From Cinclus cinclus (taxonomy: Eukaryota; Chordata; Aves; Passeriformes; Cinclidae), in contig NC_085067.1 of NCBI RefSeq assembly GCF_963662255.1, positions 10,045,648 to 10,109,647 of the forward strand: a stretch of DNA of 64,000 bases, written 5' to 3'. The notes below the pieces were generated by a model, which searched no databases, had not been told where the DNA came from, and was given only the letters and a program-made list of their open reading frames with translations. Both the position numbers and the translations under genes were made by a program. Positions 22,451 to 34,240 of the stretch are shown piece by piece. Numbering within the stretch: the first letter of the stretch is position 1; every line of letters begins with the position of its first letter.

Positions 22451-23512
22451 ATGAACCGGGGAGTGAGGCTGGGAACTACTACGGCTAAAAAAATGGAATT
22501 TTCCAGCCCTCCATCTGCTATTCTCACTCTTATTTTTTTGGGTGTTTTTTTTTCTTTCTTTCTTTTTTTTTTTCCTTGCCGCAAATTGCAACGAACTGTC
22601 AAAATAACCCCGGTTTTATCTGATGGCAATGCCCCCCCCCCCCCAATGTGTTCCAATGGGAAGTGTCAAAATATTTCCCTTGGTTATTGGGATCTCAGCG
22701 AAGCAGTTCAGCACCCCCGGATGGGGCTCTCACCGCGCCCTGGGACTGTGTCCCCCTGAGCTCTGCAGCCTCCGGCTCCTCTGTCCGCATCCCGCAAGCC
22801 AGGCAGGACGGGGCTGCTGGAATGGGGAATGAGCAGCAGGATTTAAAGGGCTGCGGTGGTCCAGGGGCTCAGAGAGACACGGGCATGGCAAAGGCACAAA
22901 CAATCCACAGCCACAAAAGCTCCCAGAGCTCAGGGCTGGCTCTGCTTTGTCCTCAGAGGGGTTGTTTGACACGGAATTTGGCAGATTTTTATTTATCTCT
23001 CCCTTACCAAGGAAAAAAAATGATTTGTGGCAAAGACATTTTTGGAGCTTCTGCTCCCCAGCACATTGAACGTTTCCAGGTAACCTTTGGGAACCTCTAT
23101 TTCCACGGAAATGCAGGACAGAACAAGGGCTACTGCTCTCAGATCTGCCCTCAAAGGGAAGTTTTTAAAGATTGGGAATCCTTGAGGGGAGGCTGGAGGA
23201 GCAGCAGCACTGAGATCCTGCAGGTGTCGGAAGGATTTGGCAAAACAGCAGCTTCCACTCTTCCCTGTGAATGTCCTTGCTATGGAAATCCCTGCTGGAG
23301 ACAAGCAGGGCTCACCCTCAGCATCAGAGGAAGGGTGGGTAGGGCTGGAGGGGCTGTGTTGTGACCCCACCCGTAAATCAGGAGGAAGAATCACGTTCTC
23401 AGTGCCCGGGAAAGGGCCGGGCTGGGCTCAGGGACGAGTTTGGCATGAAGGAACTGAGGAGGGGATTGGAGAAGAGCAAATGCTGGGAGAGAGGAGGGCA
23501 GGGCTCAGCTCA

Positions 23513-23725
23513 TGGAATCCCAGAATGGTTTGGATTGGAAGGGATCTTAAAGACCATCCAGTGTCACCCTCTCCATGGCAGGGACACCTTCCACTGTCCC
23601 AGGCTGCTCCAAGCCCCAGTGTCCAACCTGGTCTTGGGCACTGCCAGGGATACAGGGGCAGCCACAGCTGCTCTGGGCACCCTGTGCCAGGACCTGCCAC
23701 CCTCCCAGGGCTTGGATTTCCACCT
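23513..23725 (-). mobile_element. CR1 LINE 3' fragment (reverse)
   Basis: ATGGAATCCCAGAATGGTTT, GGATTGGAAGGGATCTTAAA, GGGACACCTTCCACTGTCCC and CACAGCTGCTCTGGGCACCC form a clean reverse CR1 3' end. Confidence 0.94.
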
Positions 23726-24047
23726 GTGAGGGGACAGGAAGAGAGAGAGAACACTCCAGGGACAGGAATAAGCCATTTCAGGAGAGGAGCACCACTGTAG
23801 GAACAAATGTATATGAGAGAATTTAGCCTCAATGAGGAGGAAGTTCCAGAGTGAGCAGTGACTGCAGATTTGGGGGCTCTGTCTGTTCTGGGCAGCTTTG
23901 TGACCAAGTCACCTCCAGCAGAGCAACCTCAGCCTCTAGGGACCTCTTCCAGCCTGCTGAGAATATTTTTATTCCAAAAATTTCAGTCTTGATATCCTTT
24001 ATCAAATATTTCAGTGCACACTGCAGCAGCTGGCATAAACACATGGG

Positions 24048-24968
24048 GATTCCATGGTAATCCCTACAGGTAATGCCATGGTAATCCCTACAGGTAATTC
24101 CATGGTAATCCCTACAGGTGATGCCATGGTAACCCCTACAGGTGATTCCATGGTAATCCCTACAGGTGATTCCATGGTAATCCCTACAGGTAATGCCATG
24201 TAACCCCTACAGGTGATTCCATGGTAATCCCTACAGGTAATGCCATGGTAATCCCTACAGGTGATGCCATGGTAACCCCTACAGGTGATTCCATGGTAAT
24301 CCCTACAGGTGATGCCATGGTAACCCCTACAGGTGATTCCATGGTAATCCCTACAGGTAATGCCATGGTAACCCCTACAGGTGATTCCATGGTAATCCCT
24401 ACAGGTAATGCCATGGTAATCCCTACAGGTGATTCCATGGTAATCCCTACAGGTGATGCCATGGTAATCCCTACAGGTAATGCCATGGTAATCCCTACAG
24501 GTAATGCCATGGTAATCCCTACAGGTGATTCCATGGTAACCCCTACAGGTGATTCCATGGTAATCCCTACAGGTGATGCCATGGTAACCCCTACAGGTGA
24601 TGCCATGGTAATCCCTACAGGTAATGCCATGGTAATCCCTACAGGTAATGCCATGGTAATCCCTACAGGTGATTCCATGGTAACCCCTACAGGTGATTCC
24701 ATGGTAATCCCTGCAGGTGATGCCATGGTAATCCCTACAGGTAATGCCATATTAATTCCTATAGGTTATTTTGTGTTCTTACAGTTGATTTCATGTTAAT
24801 TCCTACAAATTATTTCATGTTTATTCTTGCAGATGATTCCATGGTCATTTTTAGAGGCGATTCCATGTTAATTCTTTGAATTATTCCATGTTAATTCTTA
24901 CAAATGATTCCATGTTAATTCTTACAGATAATTTCCTGTTCCTACAGATGATTCCATGTGAATTCCTG
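24048..24968. repeat. 24-bp CCATGG minisatellite with a decayed right edge
   Basis: About 29 nearly identical 24-bp units occupy 24052-24746: CCATGGTAATCCCTACAGGT followed by AATG, GATG or GATT. To the right, units become divergent (CCATGTTAATTCTTACA types) out to about 24968. One unit near 24195 lacks a G, which breaks the frame. Each unit is eight codons, so both strands show long MVIPTGDA or MESPVGIT frames that I treat as artefacts. Confidence 0.97.
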
Positions 24969-25671
24969 CATGAGGGCTCGTGTTCTGAGCTTCATCTGTC
25001 AGTCAGTGCTTGAAACCTTTCCTCAGATCCCTGCTCTCCCCTCCTGCTGCATCCCTGGCTCTGTGGATCTCCACCAGGAGATTCCTGCGGGGTTTTTTGG
25101 GCACCCATGCCCACCCCTGGAATTATAAAGAGCAGCACCAGGACAGGGGGGCTGCCCAAGCCCATGGTCCAGTTCTGCTCTCTGGATAAAAATCAGCTTT
25201 TTGTGCCACATCCACTGCAAATCCCTGTCACCCTGCAGGGATGGGTGTGGGGACAGTACCTCACACCCATTCCAGAGGGGGTTTTGGTCCTCTGGCACAA
25301 ACTGTAGGACCCTGAGCAATGCTGGCTGAGGTTCCACCACAGAGACCCTTCCTTTAAATTGTCCAACACAAAACCTCTACGAGAAAGGAGAGGTGTTTCA
25401 AACACTCAGACAAATCCAGGGAATTCCACAGCACTGGCCCAGGCTCCTCCTGGGCTTCCCTGCCATGGATTATTGACTATGGAAATGCGCTGGGAGCAGC
25501 CCCAGAGCTCCACTGCCCTGGGTGGGCTCAGGGTCCTGCCCAGCTCTGCTCTCCAGGGTAGGGCTGGTCCTGAGGTAGGTGGCCAGAGCCAGGAATTCTG
25601 TGATGCTTCCTGCAAGTTCTGTAACCCAGGATGTGCAAGGTCAGGGGAAAATGTGTTACCCAGACTTGATG

Positions 25672-25846
25672 GCAAAGGAAAATGAAGAAGAAAGTGAGAC
25701 AGAAAAAAAGAAAAATAAAGAGAAAGCTTTAGAAAAAAAAGACCTAAAAAGAGAAAGAAGAAAAATTATACAAAGAAGAAAAGGAAGAAAAGAAAAAAGG
25801 GGGGAAAAGAAAAGAAAGGAAAAGGGGACAAAGAGAAGCAGAAGCA
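25672..25846. repeat. Purine-rich A/G tract
   Basis: About 175 bases almost wholly A and G on the plus strand with few interruptions. In the CALN1 transcript this is a long pyrimidine tract. Confidence 0.92.
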
Positions 25847-26111
25847 GTAACACCCCACACTGAAAGGATATCAGCACTACAAGGCAGATTAATTTCAGAT
25901 TCATGCTACGACTTTTGTTTACAACACCAGAACCTGCTGCTAAAAGGCTGAATGAGGAGGGAATAAATTTCCAGTGTTTTCTAAAGAAAGCTTCATCTCC
26001 CTTTCACAGCTCTTTCTATCAGCAAACAACCTTCTCCTCCCTGCTCCTTCCACAGAGCAGCACAGAGCACAGAGCTTCCCTCCTGAGCCTCCCCTGCTCC
26101 AGCTGCGGCTC

Positions 26112-26776
26112 ATCCTGCACACCCTGCACATCCCTCATCATCCCTGATCATCCCACACATCCCTGATCATCCCTGATCATCCCTGATCATCTCTGATCAT
26201 CCCTGATCATCCCTGATCATCCCACACATCCCTGATCATCTCTGATCATTCCTTGCATCCCTCACCATCCCTCAAATCCCTGATCATCCCACACATCCCT
26301 GATCATCCCTGATCATCTCTGATCATCTCTGATCATCCCTGATCATCCCACACATCAGTGATCATCTCTGATCATCCCTGATCATCCCTGATCATCCCTG
26401 ATCATCCTTGATCATCCTTCCCATCCCTGATCATCCCTCAAATCCCTGATCATCTCTGATCATCCCTGATCATCCTTGATCATCCTTCCCATCCCTGATC
26501 ATCCTTCAAATCCCTGATCATCTCTGATCATCCCTGATCATCCCACACATCAGTGATCATCCCACACATCAGTGATCATCTCTGAACATCCCTGATCATC
26601 CCTGATCATCCCTGATCCTCCTTGATCATCCTTCAAATCCCTGATAATCTCTGATCATCCCTGATCATCCCACACATCAGTGATCATCCCACACATCAGT
26701 GGTCATCTCTGATCATCCCTGATCATCCCTGATCATCCTTCCCATCCCTGATCATCCCTCAAATCCCTCACATCCC
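26112..26776. repeat. 10-bp TGATCATCCC satellite with higher-order structure
   Basis: Built from TGATCATCCC, TGATCATCTC and TGATCATCCT units, interrupted by ACACATCCC, ACACATCAG and CCCTCAAAT variants. Longer blocks recur: the CCTTCCCATCCC marker is seen near 26416, 26484 and 26737, the first two 68 bp apart. TGATCA is palindromic, so the array could form many short self-complementary sites. Confidence 0.96.
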
Positions 26777-27390
26777 TGCTCTCCCAGCAGCCACATGGGA
26801 ATGTTTCCTCTGTTTAATGGATGGAATTTGCATCCTGCCCCAATTTACTGCTGGAATGAGCTCTGTTCTCCTACCAGAACCAGTCATTCTGTGCCCAGTA
26901 GGAAAGAGAACCTCTCCCTTCATGTGCAGCTCCTTCCCTGGGCTTCCCAGAGTCCTGACTGGGATTTGAGCACTCTGCTGGAAATTTCCTGCCCAGTATT
27001 CTTGCACCATTTGGAATAATGTCTTTGGAACAGCCCATAGGGATAATTTGTTACAACCAAACCCTAAGACTTGACTCTGACAAAGGTGACGAGTTGTGAT
27101 CCTCCTCCCCATCCTGAACTCACCCTGCAGCAGACAGGCAGTGCCTGCAGCAGGTTTCCCTGGAGTTCCATTGCTCTCCTAATCCCTCTTCCTTTATTTA
27201 ACTTCCCTTAAGCCCAGGTTAAAAAGGCCTTACTCAGGACCAGAGAAGGACCTCAGGCCCTGCTGAGTCTGCTCAGGACTTAGGAATTGAGCCCACAGTG
27301 AAATATTCCTTCTTATTCCCCCAATTCCTCCAGGAAGGATGGGAGCAGCACATCCAGCATCCCTCTCATCACTTTCCTCTCAGCAGATTT

Positions 27391-27550
27391 CATGGAATCT
27401 TGGAATGGATTGGGTTGGAAGGGACCTCAGCCCATCCGGTGCCATCCCTGCCATGACGGGGACACTTTCCACTGTCCCAGGCTGCTCCAAGCTCAAGTGT
27501 CCAACCTGGCCTTGGGCACTGCCAGGGACCCAGGGGCTGCCACTCTCTGT
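27391..27550 (-). mobile_element. CR1 LINE 3' fragment (reverse)
   Basis: ATGGAATCTTGGAATGGATT, GGGTTGGAAGGGACCTCAGC and CCAGGCTGCTCCAAGCTC mark a reverse CR1 end that stops inside GGGGCTGCCACTC. Confidence 0.92.
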
Positions 27551-28432
27551 GTCCCTTGGATTAATTCCCACTCCTTGTTTCTCCAGTATCCCCATCCAAG
27601 GGGAGCGACTGCCCTGGGAAGGACCACAGCGTGCCACTGATTTCATGCTTTTCATCCAAAATTCCCCGTTCCTGTACATTTTCTGCTCCTCAAGTTTCAA
27701 AATCTTTTCTATCCTGGAAGAAGCTTTTCTCTGTAAAAGCCTGAGTGATTCTAACACAGAAATGCTTCCCTGAGAGCACAGCTGGTGATCAAACAAATCC
27801 CACTTCACACATCCTCTGTGTCTCTGTCTCCTCACTGTTGGAGCTCAGGAAAGGAGCCACAGTCCTGGCTCCAGAGGAGGAAAGAGGCAGCACCAGCTCT
27901 GTTTGGAAAGGAAACTTTCTGGGATGGACTCAGCAGTGCCAGAATTCCCCTCCTGGTTCAAGCCTCAGACAAACTCTGCTCTTTGTGCACAGAACCCCAA
28001 ACTTGAATGCAGAAATAAACTCAGATTTTTTTTTTTGCCCTTGCTGTAGGGCAGTATTCCCCATTGTCTTTGTTTTCCATAAATTGGGCACCTCCTCATC
28101 CTCTGGGGCTGCCAATCACTGCAGTCCCCAAACCCCACACAGCACTTTCACCTTCCAAGGAATCTTTGTACATCCCCAAATTCCTGAGGAACTGGAACAG
28201 CCCAAGGGGTGAGGGGCTGTAACCTCAGCACCTGAACCTGCAGCCTCAAGGCTCCTTAATGTCCCTGGAAATTACCAAACAAACTCTGGACTGCCATCAG
28301 ATAAAGAGCAGAAAGCACCAAGGGAGCTGTTCCAGAGCAGATGGATGTGGGAGCAATCCCGGCTGCAGCAGAGGAATGGGCTGGGAACTGCCCAGAGCTA
28401 GAGAGAGAAATCACAATTCCACATTCCATTGG

Positions 28433-29010
28433 ATTTTGAGCAGCTTAGCTGCCTCTTCCACAGCCTCCTGGCAGCTGGGATGGAGCAAAAAGGGTTAATT
28501 CCAAACATTCTGGCCAAAAGAAAGGTGATGAAAACTCAGAGAAAGGAGAAGAAAATGAGAAAGAAAGAGGGAAAAGAGGTAAAAGAAAAAGGAAAAACAA
28601 AAGAAAGAGAAGGAGAAAAAGGTAAAATTATGAAAAAATAATTAAAAATTTAAAAGAAAATGAAAAAAAAAATGAAAAAAAGGAACAGGAAAGAAAAAGT
28701 AAAATAAAAACAAGAAGGAGAAAAGGAAAATGGAAATGAAAGGAAAAGGAAGAGGGAAAAGGAATAGGGAAAAGGAAAAGGGAAAGGATAGGAAAAGGAA
28801 AAATAAGAAAGGGAAAGAAATTTTTAAAAGGAAAAGGAAAAACAAATAAAAAGCAAGAGAAAGAAAGAAAAAGTAAAAAGAAGGAAAAGGAGCTTTTGGG
28901 CAGCCTGGCTGCCTCCTCCTCAGCACCCTGACAAGAGGGATCATGCCACAATAGACCAAAAGGGTTAATTCCAAATATTCCAGCCAAAAGAAAGGTGAGG
29001 AAAATTGTGA
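28433..29010. repeat. Direct duplication flanking a purine tract
   Basis: Two related segments, 28433-28535 and 28890-29010, share GCAGCYTRGCTGCCTC, AAAAGGGTTAATTCCAAA and CCAAAAGAAAGGTGA. The GGGTTAATT motif recurs at an offset of 480 bp. Between them lies the A/G tract at 28500-28895. It looks like a local duplication, or a tract that grew between duplicated ends. Confidence 0.85.
28500..28895. repeat. Long A/G-rich purine tract
   Basis: Nearly 400 bases of GAAAA, GGAAAA and AAAGGAAA type runs with very few pyrimidines. Plus-strand purine means a pyrimidine-rich stretch in the CALN1 pre-mRNA. Confidence 0.95.
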
Positions 29011-29760
29011 AGGAATCCACTCCTTGGTTTGGTTTGCTTTGCTTTCCTTTCCTTTCCGTGGCTTTGCAGTGGAACAGAACCAAAGCTCATCCATCATTCT
29101 TGTTGGGAATGGTTTCCAGAAAAGGTTTCACCCCACTGAAATCCCAGTATTTCATGGCCCCATTATTTAATACTTTAAACACTGAAATTATCAATTCCAA
29201 AGGAAATATTGCAGCATTCCCAAAATGAAGCCCTCCTGTTATTTCTGGATGAAAGAGCTATTGTCAACAGGGAATGGAATCAAATCTGCATTTGGGGGAT
29301 GGAAAAGGTTTCCGTGGAAGAATTCCAATCAGCTTGGTAAAGTCTAAAGCAATTTGGGAAATCTTTTCCCAAAGCATCACTGGAGTGTTTTCCTTAAGGG
29401 ACAGGGAGCCCCAAAAAGCCCAACAGCAACACTTCAGCCCCTCTGGAAAACTGCCATGGCTCCAGCAGCTTTGTCAGCAATTCCCAAGTATTTTCCTGTG
29501 CAGAGAGCAGCAAACTCATTGCAGATCCCTCAAAAAATCTGAATTTTGCCCTGGAGCTATACTGTGAGTGCTCATTCACTCTGGCTGAAGGTCCCTCCAT
29601 AACACCTGGAGTGATGCTGGGACTGCAGCAAGAAGGGGGATGGAGTTCCTGTGGATTTGATCTGCAGGCAGGTCCTGGCACGTGGGATGGGTTCTGTTCT
29701 GTATTTGCTGTTCCCAGCTTGCCATCCCCCTAATCTGGTGTTGTCCCAGGCTGTCACACT

Positions 29761-29838
29761 CAGAGAATCCCAGAATTAATAAGGCTGAAAAAGGTCTCAA
29801 GACCATTAAGTCCAACCATCAACCAACCACGCTCACCA
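29761..29838 (-). mobile_element. Degenerate CR1 LINE 3' fragment (reverse)
   Basis: AGAGAATCCCAGAATTAATA, then AGGTCTCAAGACCATTAAG and TCCAACCATCAACC fit a reverse CR1 3' end of a subfamily different from most other copies here. Confidence 0.75.
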
Positions 29839-31274
29839 CAGGGAGCCCTGCACACTCCAGCTGCCCAGAACCCTCTTCCAGCAGCTGGGAATGTGCTCCT
29901 GGGCAGGGCTGGAATGCTGGACAGAGCCACAGAGCTGCTATAGGGCCAGGGTGACACTGCCACAGATCCCCATCCTAAATCCATCCCCAAATCCCAGTGA
30001 GGCTCCCTCAGCCCGTGCTCTGCTGGGGCGGGGTTTGGCCACAACTGGGAGGAAAAGGGAAGGGATTTTAGTAATAATTATTACAAATGAACCTCCAAAT
30101 TCTCATGTGCAGCCACGAGCCCTCTACACTGGGACGTGATTGCTAAAGGTCACCCAGTCCCAGGGTTTTCCTGAGCCCAGCCTGATTTCCAGCCAAAGAA
30201 ATCAGGGAGAGTTGGAAAGGCAGTGTCAAACATCCAGCTCTGGAAATGTAAAGGGGTAATTGAAAATGTAAAAAGATAATTGGAAGCTGCTTACTGATGG
30301 GAACAAATTTAGTCTTGTGATTTGGGGACTTCATTCCTGAAGGAGACTCAGTGGAACCCGCCAATCCCAGGGATATGGAGAGACCTGCAGAGACCTTCCC
30401 AATTCTGCAAATCCAGAGGGAGTTTCTACTTCCAAAGTACCTAATAGCAGGTGTAGGAGAAACTTTTTTGGATTTCATTTCCTCTGTTTACCTTTTGTAG
30501 AAAACAGGAGAAATTGTTGTACTCTAAACCTTGAATCCTCCAAATGTTCCAGGAGAGTGATTGAAATATTTGCATTTCTCTCCTGTTTAGTTGCTTGAAT
30601 GAAACCAAAGTTTCTGTACATCAAAGGCCCATAAAAAATAAAGCCTTCCTGAGAATAAATATCTGTTCTCTCTCTGTGTGCTGTGTACCTGAAAGCAGTC
30701 CTTGAGATTTCTATTTGAAAAACGTGTTGGAGGCAAGCACAGACAATCCAGCTTGAAAGGGATTGCTTTCCTTGCACGCTTTAATGACATTTAGAATAAA
30801 GCTGAAGATTTATTTTCTCATTTCTTTTCATATCCTACCATTTGGTAACATATTTTTCTTTTTTTTCTCCTCTTTTTCTTTTGTCCTATCCCAGAAGCAG
30901 GAGCTTGGCAGCTCTTCCTCTGGTGGAATGAAAACAAGCATTGCTGGAATGAGGAAGAGAAATGATATTTGGGGTCTTTGCTGGTGCTGACTGGGACACC
31001 AAAAAACAGCCTCATTATTTTACTCCCTGCAGATGATCAGATCCTTCTGGGTGAGAGCAGCTGGCAGAATCCCCTTGGGGTGCTTCTCAAGGTTTAACAG
31101 TCTCTGAAGCTACTGTGGAGTAGATGAATTTTAAATCCTCCCCAGGTTACACTCCCAGGTTCTGGGGCAGTCCCCAAAGCCCCTCTGTGTACATCAAATA
31201 TCAGAGAAGAGGAACCTGAACATTTCTGGTTCTGGTTCAAGATGACCCCAGCAGGTGCCCAGGTGGTCAAAAAG

Positions 31275-31689
31275 CATCATGGGCTGTATCAAAAATAGTG
31301 AAAGCCAGGGCAGGGATTGTCCCCTTTGTCCCCTGCTCTGGCCCTGCTGAGGTCCCTGAGGGCTGTGTCCAGTCCTGAGCCCCACAGGATGAGAGAGCCC
31401 TGGAGGGGCTGGAGCCTGTCCAGGGAAGGGAACAGAGCTGGGAAGGGGCTGGAGCCCCAGGAGCAGCTGAGGGAGCTGGGGAAGGGGCTCAGCCTGGAGA
31501 AAAGGAGGCTCAGGGGGGACATTGTGGCTCTGCACAACTCCCTGACAGGAGGGGACAGCCGGGGGGGGATTTGGGATCTGCTCCAGGGAACAGGGACAGG
31601 AGGAGAGGGAACGGCCTCAGGCTGGGCCAGGGGGAGCTCAGGGTGGATCCCCAGCACAGCAGCGACAGCGAGCTCCTGGAGCAGGGCCA
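31275..31689 (+). mobile_element. CR1 LINE segment, 3'-truncated
   Basis: GTGTCCAGTCCTGAGCCCC, CTGAGGGAGCTGGGGAAGGG, CAGCCTGGAGAAAAGGAGGC and ACGGCCTCAGGCTGGGCCAG follow the CR1 body in order, but the 3' end is absent where the next copy begins. Confidence 0.85.
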
Positions 31690-32122
31690 GCACAGGCTGT
31701 GAGGATGAGGAGGGCCTGGAGCATCTCCGCGCCCAGGAAAGGCTGAGGGAGCTGGGGCTGTTGAGCCTCGAGAGGAGCCCCAGCTGAGAGGGACCCTCAG
31801 CCCTGGGTGTCCCTGTGTGCAGGGAGGGTCAGAGCAGGGCCCAGGCTCTGCTCCAGGGCCCAGCAGTGACACCAGAGGAACGGGCAGGGACTGAGCCCAG
31901 CAACTGCCCCTGCACAGGAGGCACAAATTCTGCCCTGGGCAGTGCCCAGCCCTGAACAGGCTGCCCAGGGAGGGGCTGCAGTGTCCCTCAGCGGGGATAT
32001 TCCAGAGCCACATGGGCACAACCCTGTGCCCTGTGCTCTGGGATGGCCCTGCCTGAGCAGGGAGGTGGCACCAGGTCCCTGTGGTCCCTTCCAGCCTGAC
32101 CCAGCCTGGGGTTCTGGGATAC
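31690..32122 (+). mobile_element. Second CR1 LINE segment joined to the first
   Basis: Restarts upstream in the CR1 order with GAGGGCCTGGAGCATCTCC and AGGCTGAGGGAGCTGGGG, then runs through GAACAGGCTGCCCAGGGAGG to GGTCCCTTCCAGCCTGACCC and a short tail. The repeat of the GGCTGAGGGAGCTGGGG part shows that two copies are joined. Confidence 0.8.
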
Positions 32123-33227
32123 TCAGGAGAAACAAGAACTACATCAGGATTCCCATGACAGTGTTTGGGATGGAGATAAGGCCACCAAAAGTGAGTGGCA
32201 GGTGATGGTCAGAGCACAAAGCCTGCTCCTCTTTCCAGCCCCTGGGGTGGAAACCAACCTGGATGATCCCAGTAAAACCAGTGGTGGATTCTATCAAATC
32301 TTCTGTTTCCCATATGCTGCTTCCCATCCAGATGGATGCACTGAACACTGGAGCTGCCTTCAGAGGCTGTTTTGTGCTTGAGAAGGAGGCAGCAAAGCTG
32401 CCAGCACAGTCAGACTCTTCAGAGGGCTGGTTTAATTAACTAGTGTGATATCAAAGCTGAATGACTCCTGACACACAATTACAGGGCTTTGTCTGAGTTG
32501 GAAGAAGTTGTGTAACCCTTGACTTTATCATCATCTCACTCCTGTTCACTCAATACTTCCAAAATACATCCCATGGTCACATTTCAGTGGCCACTTCTGT
32601 ATCTGCTGGTCCTGGGAACAAATGAACATTGCTAAAAATACCAACAAATCTCAGAACCTGAGCACACAACAGAGGCTGCATCTGCATTTCAGAGCTGACA
32701 TTAAAATTCCAGTGTGCTGCTCTGAACTCTAGGGAAGTCCATCTTTAGCTCTGCTTTGGAGGAGATAATTTATGCTGGGCCATCCATCTCTGTCTGGGAG
32801 GCAGAGCCACACCTGAGGTGGGGACAGCCTTTCCCAGAGTGCTGAGGTGACAAAGGCAGCCATGACTTAGCTGTGTGACTTCAGGCACTGGCCAGCAGAA
32901 AATCCCTGGGAAAGGTGTGCCAGAATACAGGTGATGGCTGCAAAATCCTCCAGCAGGTGTTTGAGCCTCTTCCAGTTCATCCTCCCAACAGATGCACTCC
33001 TGGAGTGCCTTTTCTCTGTGGGTTCCATCATTGCCTCCTCTCTTGCCCCACCACGCAGTGAGATCCTCATCCCCCAGGGACCTGGGGCCATCTCCTCCCA
33101 CACCCGAGCTTTGAATCATTCCTGATTTATTTCCTTTCCCTCACACCAGCCTCGTGTTGTGCATTCCATCCCCTTCTCCAATTCCCTCATCCTTCTCTGC
33201 TGCATCTCATGCACAGTCCGAATCCAT

Positions 33228-33412
33228 CTGATTCCCAGTAAGGATCCCTGCCTGATTCCCATCCCCAATCTCTGCCTGATTCCCAGTAAGGATCTCTGCC
33301 TGATTCCCAGTAAGAATCCCTGCCTGATTCCCAAATCCCTGCCTGATTCCCAGTAAGGATCCCTGCCTGAGTCCCAGCCCCAATGCCTGCCTGGTTCCCG
33401 GCTGGCATCCAG
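33228..33412. repeat. 24-bp minisatellite, about 8 units
   Basis: GATTCCCAGTAAGGATCC with CTGCCT units start at 33230, 33254, 33278, 33302, 33326, 33345, 33369 and 33393. The interval is 24 bp except for one 19-bp step. Confidence 0.95.
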
Positions 33413-33879
33413 AGCCTCCTCTGCCATTCCGGCGGCTCCTCCAGATCCAAAGGCAGCAGGGATGATGAGGGCTGATTAAACCCAGACACGCCTCCCCCTT
33501 TCCCTGCTCCCCGCAATTCCAGCTGGGAAGCAGCTGAGGATTCAGCCGGGTGGCAAAGTGGGAGTGAAGCCCTGAGCCATGCTGGGCGAGCCCGGCAGGT
33601 CCCTGCCGGGATGAGGAGCTGATTTTCGGGGAAGTGAAGCAGGGACTGTCCCCGTGAGTCAGTGCCGAGCCCGGGGGTCTCTGGGCACAGGAGATGCTGC
33701 TCTGCTCAGAGCACAGAGCTGAGCTGCTCCCAAAACACCGGCTGGACAGATCCTGTGTGCTGTAAACACAGAACTCCTTTCAATACAATAAACCTGGCTG
33801 AGTATCCCAAACAGAAAGGGGGTTATTAATAAATCAACCCCGAGCACAGGCGTAAGCAGAGCCTCACGCTGGATGCAGA

Positions 33880-34240
33880 GTGATTTATACACAAAGCAAA
33901 ATAGATCAGTCTCACGTTGCTGGAAAAGGACACCAGATGCCTTTGACGTCACCTAAATTATCTCTATTTTTAAAAGTTACTCTTTCCCATTTGCTGCCAA
34001 CTCAGAAAGTCCAATTTGCCAAGATAATCTATCGAGTGGGGATGAAGATTTCCAAAGTTGAAGTATCAGTCTCTTAGCAACCGTAGTACTCTTTTGTATT
34101 AAACTGAGCCCAGGCGTCTCCTGGAGCCTTTTCTGCACCTAATCAGTGAATTCCCATTAAACACACAATATTGGAGAAACGTCACTTAGGATCCAGGATA
34201 CATCTAAACACATCGAGTCCGTGTTCTCTCTGCTCAGAGG
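33880..34240. promoter_or_regulatory. Repeat-free block with a perfect CRE (candidate enhancer)
   Basis: A palindromic TGACGTCA (33944-33951), the consensus CREB/ATF site, sits in a block free of recognised repeats with AT-rich stretches (CTATTTTTAAAAG, AAGATAATCTATC) and TCTTAGCAACCG near 34072. A full CRE is rare by chance in CpG-poor DNA. Enhancer function is inference. Confidence 0.35.

Noticed and set aside
22648..23364. 238-codon open frame on the plus strand
   Set aside because: Low-complexity start next to a C13 run and no recognisable protein family.
24184..24799. 188- and 192-codon frames of MVIPTGDA and MESPVGIT repeats
   Set aside because: Products of the 24-bp minisatellite; they are open on both strands only because the unit is a multiple of three.
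31317..31787. Plus-strand frame that looks protein-like (LRELGKGLSLEKRRLRGD)
   Set aside because: It is a remnant of the CR1 LINE body, not a host gene.
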